A DNA stretch of 64,000 nt from NCBI RefSeq assembly GCF_000002235.5, contig NW_022145547.1, positions 2,104,001 through 2,168,000 on the forward strand, written 5' to 3'. The translations under genes were made by a program, and so were the position numbers. Shown here piece by piece: positions 25,001 through 37,000 of the stretch (the stretch's first letter is position 1; every line of letters begins with the position of its first letter). Source of the stretch: Strongylocentrotus purpuratus. Lineage: Eukaryota; Echinodermata; Echinoidea; Camarodonta; Strongylocentrotidae. The notes beneath the pieces are model-generated. The model had not been told where the DNA came from. It did no database searches and saw only the letters and a program-made list of their open reading frames with translations.

Positions 25001-28000
25001 TGATCTACTCTCTGATCTGTTACCCAGTCACCATCCTTCTTTACAAAGACATCATATCCTACCAGAGGAGGATCACCTACGTCATCTTCTTCAGACCATT
25101 CATTCCATCGAAGACCAACTGTAGTTGACGTGGTGCTCAATATCACTGGTGCTTTCTCAATGACTGGCAGAACTGAACAAAAACAAACAGAGACAGTAAT
25201 ACTTAATATAATAATTTATTAAAATACCATCAAAATCAATGACACGCCTATAATAGAAGTTCTTCCACCAAGTCAATATGTATATAAATTTCACCAAAGT
25301 ACACAGGAGTACTATACTGACATCTTACAGAGCTGCTACCATATGATGCAGAGAATGTGCATACGTTGTTTGAGCGAGCCTGAATCGAATGACAAGGTTC
25401 ACAAAACATTGTAAAGCACTTACAGACATCGTAGGTGTATCAAGTGCTACATAAGCCCAGAATATCAAATTTTAAAAATATAAAGTTCATTGATTAATTC
25501 ACATGTAGGGCTTATGTATGGGTCAATGTACAGATGGCGACTTGCATGTAGAAACAACTTTATCAATATAGGAACATACATTCCATGTTAAAAGGTTACT
25601 AAATTACAAATTCATGTTGACTTTTGTTGATCTGTAATTATATAATGTATACATCACATATATTTTGTCTTTTTAATGTAAGTTTATATGTCATATATTT
25701 TATATTATTTTTTCTATTACTTTTGTTCTACCTGCTAAGCTCCACCCCTAAAAGAAACCCTCCAAAAACAATCATTTGTGACATCATCATGTCAGTCATT
25801 CATCAGTGAGCTAGAGGGACAAAAGACATTGGTATGTCCCTTCCCATCAACTGAACACCTGTTCACAAAAGCATTGCATGTTTTTTATACAATGCTTACT
25901 CACACAATTCAATTACATTTTAGGCAGCTGCTATGTCAGAAATACCCAAGCAACACCATGAAAAGAAAGGTTTAAATGGGCTATTATATGAAAACATGCA
26001 ATGCTAATGTAACAAGTTTCACAGTGGGTGAGGAAATACCACCGTCTATTGTGAACAGGTGGTCAGTTGATGGGAAGGGACATACCAATGTCTTTTGTTC
26101 ATCTAGCTGACTGATGAATGCCTGGCATAATGATCTCACAAAAGTCATCTACTTTTGGAGGTTTTTTTAGGGGTGGAGCTTAGCACTGAGGTAGAACAAA
26201 AGTAATATAAATATATTATAGTATTAATGACTGCTTTGAGAGAAATAGTTGTTTGTTATACGCTCAAGGGAAGGTTACAATTGTGCTATTGCCCGAGGCG
26301 TGCCGAGGGCAATAGCACAATTGTAACCTTCCCGAGAGCGTATAAAAACAACTATTTCTCGAATATCAAAGCAGTCATTAATACTTTTATATACCGAAGA
26401 GTCAACTAACCAATCAACTGGTAGAACTCTGTAGAAAATAACTCAACTGGTAGAAATCCGTAGAAAATAACTCTATTTGTAGAACTCTGTAGAAAATAAC
26501 TCAACTGGTATAAAATAACTCTATTTGTTAAAAATTTTTACAGTACAATTGTGAAAATGATATGTGGGGGCTTGCACCTGCTGACTAGGAGAAACATGGG
26601 CATGGCTACTTGTAGTGATGTTGCATGTGCGTGGGAAGTTCTCTGGGTTATTTGTGATCTCATTGAAAATGTCATTTAGTTCCCGCAGTTCCTGGCTTTC
26701 ACTACGCTGACCACCAGTAGATGTTGTTGATGACGATGGTACTGATTTCGGATCAACAGCTGCCGCGATACCATGACCTATGTTTGATGACGATGGTACT
26801 GATTTCGGATCAACGGCTGCCGCGATAGCATGACTCATGTTTTCTTTGGCTGTACTGCTGGTCATAGCATAGTGTTTGAGACTGGTCTCCGCCTTGTGTC
26901 CGGAGACACTCATGATTTCTCTTTCTCTGAACCCAGCATTTTGTAGGGTACTGATGCTGGTTGCCCTTAGGCAATGGTGGGTGTAAGCCTTGGTACCTGC
27001 ACGAGATGATATTGTTTTCATTTTGTCTCCGATGCTGTTGTTTCCCAAGGGATGCATTACAGTACCATTGATCAGAAGAAGATGGATTGGATTTGAACTC
27101 ACGCTTGGCCTGTGCATTTGCCGGTCTCTGCCAAAAACTCTTACATCGTGGATCCAATTTATCTTTGTAGCGTAAGAATGAGGCAACAGGACATCGTGGA
27201 CCATTAGTTGGAATCATGACACCACCTTGGCTCTTCTCTAGTTTATCTGCACGGTTGTTTTTTGTGAGTGTATCTTTCAGAGTTATGGAGCATTTTCCCC
27301 CTTCATCACAAATGTCAAAGCTGTCAAGTGTCATTTCACGCAAATTCTCTCTACCCCGATTGCAAAAGTACAACATTACGTCCATAAATACCTTGTCCTG
27401 AAGACCCACAGGATCATCCAAATCAAGCGAACCTTGGATTTTGTCCATGTCTTCTGCTGAGATAGCTGGTTTGTGAGTTACAACTCCCTTTCCTTCCTGT
27501 TTAAGCATTGCTGAAAAACACTTAAAAACTCTCGTCGAGTTGGAAAAATCTTCATGCTTGATGATATCTATCTTATTACAGTTGAGGAAATAACGCTGAA
27601 GTCCGAATCTAATAGCTAACATTGACTTCTTCATGTAATAACTTCCGTTCTTCCGTCTGGCACCAGCGTAAAACTTTTGCAGTACATTGTCCAGCTCCGA
27701 ATTTGAAAGCTTGTTTACGCTATCGAGGTCTGTGCTGATAACTTGCAGGAAGTCTTCGAATATTTTCATGGAGCATTTAACGGAATTTTTCGTGTTCTTG
27801 CTGTCAGCAGAATCAATCAAGTCTCTCATTTGATCATCATCAAGAAGCTGAAATCTTGGGAGCGTTTCTAATTCCGCCATTTTGGCCTAGTACAGTCGGT
27901 CGTCTGCGTTGGCAGCTACTAGGGAGTCGGGCTAACTCGCCCCACGGGACATCTCGCCCCAGCGAGATATCCCGACATGATTTATCGATCGAGAGATACC

Positions 28001-31000
28001 AGTAGTCTGCTAATTAACGGCCAGGACGAAAGAATGTGAACAAATATCAGCCATATCGTCTAAAATGTACAATGAGCACAAACATATACACATTGGTATC
28101 TCTCGATCGATGAATCGTGTCGGGACATTTCGACCCAGTCTTTGATGCTGGGGCGAGATGTCCCGTGGGGTGAGTTACAAAATTGGTAAAATATAGCGAC
28201 CAATTCTTCGCACACGTACGGTATCCTGGATCGCTCAAACCATTTTTTAACATGTAAACCTATGGGGTAACCATGGAGACTAAACTATTTTCCCGGTAAC
28301 CATGGTTATTGGGATTTTAGAACTGTTTTAAGCATGGTTACCGGGAATTTTACAGGAACAGTTAAAGTTTATGAATGCAATTTCGACCAATCAGATGGCT
28401 GGATTTCTTAAGTGAGGTATATAAATATATATATTGATATATATATGACATAAATGTACATCAAAAAGTAAAAAGATATGTGATGATCAACAAAAGTCAA
28501 CATGAATTAATTTAGTAACTTTTAATATTAATAGATAGCAGTTTATTCAGTATGCCCCCTAGGCACTGCCATTTGTTTGTATTACTGAATGCTTCACACA
28601 CATTTTGCAATATATGTCTGTTGATGTTGTTGCTGTTTTTGAGGTTGCTTTTGTTGCAGCTGTTATTGTTGTGGTAGTTGGTGGTGTAGTCGTGTTGTCA
28701 TTCATGTTGTAACAGTTGTTGTTGTTGTTGTTATTTTTTATTACATGGCGAGGGAAGGCACACGTGCCTGCCTATTCCTTTGCCATGAAAGTTTTACAAA
28801 ACCAGAGCCTCCAACAACATAACTGATGCAATCCCCTGTTTTGGCCCTGTAACACTGGATGAAGACAGAACGACTGAGAATAATTCTGCATCTAAAGAAA
28901 GTGAATGCATACAGGTATCTCACAGATGTACATTAGAGTAAAGCAATGTCGCGCAGTTTGCTCACCATAGGTTGCGTTGGTAATGAGCGTACTGGGATAG
29001 CCTGTATTTTCAACAGTAAGAATGCACTGGTATCCCCCATCTGCCAGTGGATACACACTATCAACATCAAAGACAACAGCTCGTTCTGACCCTGAGACAG
29101 TGCTTGATCTCATGGTGATTCCTGTCCTGTTATTGGTGTCTCCAGTACGTCTGTACAGATCAACTGAGGATGCATCGGGAAGTGGGATACCCTCAACATA
29201 ACATGTGAAGCTAGATGGTTGGTATGGGTTCACTCTCACTGGAACCAATCTGGATATTCCTGTCAAGAACCAAGATGAGAAAATAAGAAAGAAGAAACTT
29301 AAATAATACACACAATTTGAAACACAGAATCTGTTTGCTTTATGTAATAATAACTAACAATACATACAGTGTATGGGGAACAAATCCTACATGCACTTTA
29401 TAGGACATTGACCAATCCTGATATTCATCAATAAAGAATGGATTCGTTTGTATTAGAAAGAATGAACAATTACTTATAATATTGATATTCCTGTCAAAAC
29501 AAAGCAAAAATACAAAACATTAAATACAAATGTACATGTCTGCAGCAATAGAAGATTGCAACTCGACCAGTCACTTCATTGTATCAGTATTTAGATCCAG
29601 AACTATATAGGCAAGATCTTAAAAAAAACTACCACAAATACACATGTTCATGTACATGCAGATTTACCTAAACAAGAGAAGATATCAATCTGATTATTGA
29701 TTACAATATCTTAGTTGATGCAAAGTATCAGACTGGTGTACGTAATTTGATTAAACAAGTTAAATTGGAATACATACAATTGTCACCACGAGACAAATGG
29801 GAAATATGTAAAGTTAAGATAAAAGAATTTACGATGTCATACTGTAAACAAAAATATGATGTTCAAAAAGAAGCTTTTAATAAACTTAAAAAGGAATATG
29901 ATACCTTGAGTAAACAGTTAGATAGGGATCCAAATGAAGATGTTATTAGTAAGATGAAGGAAGCACAGAAGAAAATAGATAAATATTATACACATAAATG
30001 TTAAGGGGCGTTTGTAAGATCGCGGTCAAAATGGATTGAAAAGGGTGAGAAGGCAAGCAAATATTTTTTACAGTTGGAAAAGCGCAATGGGCAGAAGAAA
30101 AAAAATAGAAAGTTTACATGTGAATGGAAAAACTATTAAGGATGATGAAAAGGTTTTACAGGAAATTCATAAATATTTTGAAAAAGTGTATGTTAAGGAA
30201 TGCACGAATGTTCATGTTGATAATTATTTTAAAGATTTAATTATTAGTACTCTGACCGATGAAGAGGCATCGAAGTGTGAAGGGTTGCTAAGTGAAAAGG
30301 AATGTAAAGACGCATTGCAATGTATGGGTAATAACAAAGCCCCTGGAAGTGATGGTCTTAGTGCTGAGTTCTACAAGGTTTTTTGGTTAGAAATTAAAGA
30401 TTTGGTTATTGCAAGCTTAAATGAGGGGTATCACAAACAAAAATTATCTTCTTCTCAAAGGCAGGGTCTTATTACGTTGTTATTTAAGAAGGGGGGTAGG
30501 GGTTATTTAGACAATTGGAGACCAATTTCGTTATTAAACAATGATTATAAAATTGCGGCAAGAGTACTGTCTAAAAGACTTCAACGTGTTTTATCAAGTA
30601 TCATTTCAACTGATCAAAGAGGTTTTATGAAGAAAAGATCCGCAGCAGAAAACATACGATTAGTACAAGATGTAATCGACTATTTAAAGACATCCAATAG
30701 TTCGGGAATTATATTCTTTTTGGATTTTAAAAAAGCATTCGACAATGTACACGTTCGCTCATAAAGGTGGAATATATTTTTTTTAGCCCAATTTAGGGAA
30801 TTATTTTAAAAATAATTTAAAAATAATAGATCTAGATAATAGTATACATTCTCAGATTTTATTGAATAATAATTTGCCAATGTGTGTTTTGCGTGACTGC
30901 TAAAGCATGTTTATGCTACTATGCTTATTAATTAAGGGACCTATGCCCTTAAGTCATAAATGACAGTAATGAGGATTAATGCCCCACAAAAGGGCACTAA

Positions 31001-34000
31001 TATAGCACATCGACACGGTTTTGATCCTGGGGCCTCACAGTTACGAGGCCATTGCTTTGTCACTGAACCATGACTGTACGCAGCGGGGGCTAGGGTAGGG
31101 GGCAGTTTCCATAAATAAAAAAAAACACAGAAAATGCAATACATTTTCAATAATTTATTGCATTTTACCCTGGTCCCCAACATAAACAAATCCTCTGGAA
31201 GGCCATGCATTATGGCTCAAGGCATGGGCACACAGAATATTGTAGATAATTTTGTTCATGATAATGCCATTATATATACTGATCAACCTGTATAATATCT
31301 AGGAGTATATGTAGGCGAAAGTAAGAAATTGTTACAAGATTTAAACTGGAATGTAAAAATAGATAAAATTCGAAATGTATTAAATATGTGGAAAATGAGA
31401 GATCTTACTTTTTATGGCAGAATAATTGTTTTGAAAATGTTAGCGGCGTCACAAATTGTATATAATGCAACTGTTGTACCAGTACCAAAACATGTTTCAC
31501 AGATATTGAACAGACTATTATTTCGTTTCTTATGGAACGCCAAAAAAAAAAAAATTAAACGTAATGTAATTATAAGTGATATTGAAAATGGTAGATTGAA
31601 TATGATTGATATTGCTAGTAAAATATCTCCACTTCGTTTGGCATGGATATCTCGTTTTTTTTAATGATAATGGCTCTTATTGGAAAAAATATGTTTAAAT
31701 ACTGGTCCGACAAAATAGGGGGTTTGCCACTATGTTTACATTTCAATTGTAACATAAAGGATATGAATTTATTATGCTCTAAACATAATTTGCCAGAATT
31801 TTATGTAAATTTTTTTTGTACTTGGTCAGAACTAAAATTCATTGATATGTTTAAAGTAAGAAATATTCCACATGAAATTATTTGGAAAAATAGTAACATT
31901 ACCTTTCAGAACAAAATACTGTTTTATCGAGAATGGCAAGAGGCCGGTTTATTGAAAATTCATAATTTGATTACAAATGGTATTTGGAATGATTCTACAA
32001 TACTAAATACAAAAGTGAAAGCACAACAGCTCTTGTTTTTTTTTAATATACAAAATTAAAGAAAGCATTTCCACAGTGTTGGTTGGATAGATTTAGTTAT
32101 ATACCTCATTTTAAGATTCTTTACTAATCCTGTCTTCTGATTGGTTGAAAATGCAGTCATGTTCTTAACCATGCCCGCTAATTGAAATTCATAGTCATTT
32201 TTCCCGGCTCTACCGGTTTATATCCATTTTTCATAGCACTTTTTCCATGGCTGTGAAACGTGACGTCATTTTGCTGCGATCCCCATTTTGGTTTACGTGT
32301 TACCGTATAAGTTTCTTTTGTGCGATGACCGATGCGCAATACCGTTAACGGTGTTTGAGTGCAATTCGATTTTGGTCGCTGCATTCAGGCGACGAATCTA
32401 CCAATCCACGCAGCGCAGACGACCGATCGCCATTTTGTGTACTAGTCTCGATCGCAAAATACTGGGGTTTTGGGTGAGTCAACATTTTCCTTTTTTTCGG
32501 TATATAAAATATATATTGACTGCTTTTAATATTCGAGGCATAGTTGTTTCTATAGGGTCTCGGGAAACTCACAACCTGCTATGACCCCGCGGCGCAAGCG
32601 CCTTGGGGTCATAGCAGGTTGTGAGTTTCCCTTGACCCTATAGAAACCACTATGCCTCTCAAAGCAGTCAATATATCCTTACTATGAACTTGACAAGAAT
32701 GTGATATTTCGAATATGATAGAAATAGAAACAGGGGATAAAGTGAATGTTTTTGTTATGAAAGTGAAAGATTACTATCGTTTGTTATTACGTAATAAGTC
32801 AAAAGAACCAAATATCATTTATTTTTGGAATTTCTTTTTAGATTTGGATAATGACTTTGTTTGGAAGGATGTATTTTTATTTAAATTAAAGCAAATTCGT
32901 AATAATAAAGTTAAACAATTTAATTTCAAGATGATTCATAGGTTTATTGCCTCAAAAGAAAACTTATATAAATGGTAAATTGTTAATAATAATTTATGCA
33001 ACTCTTGTGGACAAGTTGACTCAACGTTTCATTTTATGTTATATTGCAAGGATGTGACTATGTTTTGGAAAATAATATGTAATTTGATATTTAATATATT
33101 CCAAATAGAAATACAAATAGATAATAGTTGTAGGAAAGGATATTGGAAACAAGAAATATTCACTTCTGAATATTATTTTAAATTATGCGCAATATGCAAT
33201 TTATAAATGTTACGTTAAGAAGATTGTTAATGGTTCTGTTTACTACCCACATACTTTGTTTTTTTAATTCAAGTCGTTGCTAAGATTATTTTTAAGATAT
33301 GAATGTGTTAGCAAAGAAGATAATACTAAGCTGGAAGAATTGTTGAATGTACTTTAATCTTTAACCTATGTTATGTTTCACTCAATTATTGAGTTATTAA
33401 TGTACAAATGTATTATTATTATGGAAATAAAAACCTCGCTTGAGGATAAGAGAAAAAAAAAAATCAATCTGATTATTTTGTTTGAAGTAAAATTGCTAAA
33501 TGTATTAATGCAATACTCCTGGTATGCAAATCATACATACTTCGTGAAACGACTTTTATCAATCATGACGTCTTTCCACTTGAGAAAATATTTTTTGTAT
33601 TACAGTCAAAGCTGTCCACTTCAAATCCCACTTGTGAGATTTCATGTAGCGACCAGCAACATCAGCGCTTGAGCAATTTCGTTCACTCGCTCTGCTGAAA
33701 ACGGCTCGCACAGCGGCAGCTTATAAACGGTCGTTTACACACCAAAATCAACTCAACCCCAAGCTTGTATTCAAACTTCAATCAAAATATTTAATGACCG
33801 ACAGGGTATGGTTTCTTGCACATTTTATTACAGGGACGAGCCAATATAGGCCATTTTCGTAATGTAACCACATTTAATGCATAAGTCATTGTGAAGTGCC
33901 TCAATACAAATTATTTCATTCACCTGATAGCTAGCTAGGAATAATAGTATCTCAATAGTCAAAATGCAACTGCATATATTAAGTGTTGCTAGGTAGGTCA

Positions 34001-37000
34001 AGCCATAGGCCCGAATTCACAAAGGAGGTTTGTCGACAAAACTTGGTTTTCGTGCGTCATATGACGCGTTTTGACGCGTTTTTACAAACCTGGTTTGTAA
34101 AAAACGCGTAAAAACGCGTCATACTATGACGTACGAAAACCAAGGTTTGTCGACAAACCTCCTTTGTGAATTCGGGCCATAATGTTTGCCCAACCTGGCA
34201 ACAACTAATGTATGCAGTTCGGATTTTGTCTATTGGAAATGGCCTATTGAAAACATGACTATTCGGCGTCATTGTTATGAACTTCGCGATCGATGACTCG
34301 CTTGTTCGCGCACTGGCCGGCCTGCGAGAGGCCTGGTGAGCAGGCGTACATTCATTTCTTTTAAATATTTTGTTAATATGCCTTCAAATTAAAAGATCCT
34401 GGACAATCCCAAGCCCCCCCAAAAAAAAGAAAAAAAGAAAAAAAAGAGTGTAAACAGTTTTGTATTTTTATTTTGACTATTTTTAAACACCAAAAAAGAA
34501 ACTTGGGTTGTTACATTTAAAAGGTGGCCATCAATTACGCCGACCTATCTAAAATGACCGCTTGTCTAGAACAACTACTTTTTGTGTTTCGCTTGGGCAA
34601 TCGCTATAGACAGGGTCGACCGTCCAAAGATTAACCAATAACTGATAATCATTTGGAGGGGAAAAGGGTTGTTTTTTTACATTTAACTTCCGCCTACTGC
34701 GCGTAAGGTGAAGGAGAAACTTCATTCAAATATAAATTGGACTTTATACACTGTTGGTCATAATGGTGGAATATTTATTTTTACCCCAGTTTAGGGAAGG
34801 ATTTAAAAAAATTATTTATTTCTAATAGATCTAGATAATGGCATACATTCTCAGATTTTATTGAATATTAATTTGAGAGTGTTTGTTTTGCGTGACTGCT
34901 TAATCATAATTGTGCTACTATGCTAATCAGCTAAGGGACCTACGTCCTTAAGTCATAATTGACAGTAATGAGGATTAATGCCTCACAAAAGGGCACTTAT
35001 ATATAGCTGATCGACTCGATTTTTATCCCGGGGCCTCACAGTAACGAGGCCATTGCTTAGCCCCTGAATCATGACTGTACGCAGTGTTTGCTAGGGTACG
35101 CGGCCCCTTCCACAAATCCCCCAAAACGAAGAAAATGCAATAAATTGTCAAAAATTCAATGCATTTTCCCCCGGCCCCCAACAGGAAAAAACTTCTCTGT
35201 AGGGCCATGCATTATGGTTCAAGGCATGGCCACCATTATGACCAACAGTGTACATAACAAACAGTAAAACGTATTTTTGAACTTTGCTCAAATGTCTGCA
35301 ACAAACAAGAATAGAATCATATTAATAATGGCTGAACACGGGAACAAAACAGAATACAATATATGCTGGGTATAATTACTTTGACAATACGGTCCAAACC
35401 AGCTATCAAGGCATTGTCCATTACAATGACCCCTCTCCGTCTCGCAAGCTTCTGCAGCACATTGACATTGCTGAAGACAATCAATGCCAAAGGTACCCCC
35501 TTCACACTCTGAAAAAATAAAACACAATTCATGTTTATATTGGAGACATCTGACCAATGATTATTATTGAATACTAAAGGCGAAGATAACTTTCGCTCGG
35601 GTCTACTTGTACGCATGAAGTTAACAATGGAACAAGCAGTTGGCACACACCCTTTTTCAGATTGTTAAAGTTTCCCTCCATCAATGAAAACACTTTAAAT
35701 GGAATACTTTGTCATGATTGGGTGAATCCAAACAATGAATACGATATATTAAACAAATATTTACGGCTATTTTTTACCTCACTATTCAAATTAAAATACA
35801 TGTACATGTAGCTCCTCGGTGTTCTTGAGATTGCACTATGCCCCTCGTCTTGTCTTGGGGCATAATATAATACAACATCACGTTGGGCGAATAATCACAA
35901 TAGTAACCATGCCCTTCAAAGAAGTCAATATTTGTCTACTAGAAGCCCCTCCAAAGTATACATTATAATAATGTATTTACTATCTCAGCACTATGTACAT
36001 AGTATATGGTTGATATGACCAATGTACATACTGTACATGTACATGTAGTTATGAGCGTTCATACATGGTACATAAAAACAAAATACCTGTGTGTCAATTA
36101 GCACACTGTACCATTCATGTATGTACATGTTGTATGTAGACTGAAGATAAATAAATAGAAATTGATTTGAAAAATTCAACACCCTTTATTGTCAAATAGT
36201 ATTTTACCTTGACATTGGACCTGGCCATTACTGCGTACTTTGTATCCTAGAGCACACTTCTGCTCAGGGCACTCTCCAGTCTGTTTCTCACATGATTCAT
36301 CATTCAAGCAATGACATTTATCAGTGCATTGAGATCCATAGTAACCGGCTTCACATTCATCTGGAACTGAGGATGCCAAGAAAATATTTTAGAAATCATA
36401 ATTTAGCAAGCACCAGCAAATAATATTAGATGAAGTCCACAATGATATGGTTGTTTCCCTTACACAATTCTTTTCCTTGTAACTAGTTTGAATTGTTTCC
36501 GAGCACTATATACCAACTTCAATTATGGCACATATTATTACTGAATTTAACCGTGCCTTCACTAAATAAGTTCATGTATTTGTTGAATATGTCATCCATG
36601 AACATAAGGAAAATGGAATATATTGGACCGCAAAACATAGGATCTGGATATGTCTACAACAATAAATATAATAACTTCAAATGAAAACTACTGAGTTATG
36701 CAGTAGGGTTGCAGGAGCAATCCGGTTCATATAGGCATAGGTAAACAACAAATAACAGGAAGTTTATTACAAAGCTGCAGTGTACATGTAAACATTCTGA
36801 TTTCTCTTATTTGGGGAGAGCATTTATGTCATATCATTTGTTATCATTGCTGACCATGACTTACTTTGACAACTGTCCCCAGACCAGCCAGTCTGACACC
36901 CCCCTGTACATATTCCACTATAGATGTTACATGATGAACCACCGCCTGCACAGTGACATGTCTGTGAACATCCTGCACCATATGTACCACTAGTACAACC

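Larger units (their letters stand above)
29699..33462 (+). mobile_element. 5'-truncated LINE (Tx1/L1-like) with 15-bp target duplication
   Basis: Bounded by ATCAATCTGATTATT at 29684-29698 and 33463-33477. It lacks the endonuclease. It encodes a coiled pre-RT segment, then RT blocks [48 protein letters not shown] and FLDFKKAFD, a thumb-like YLGVYVG...[12 protein letters not shown], and a C-terminal zinc motif [17 protein letters not shown]. The YADD segment is absent where a MITE has inserted. Further frame breaks make it dead. Near the 3' end, AATAAA and a CCTC-GCTT-GAGG hairpin (33434-33445) precede the A-tail. It lies inside a receptor intron, antisense to the gene. Confidence 0.85.
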
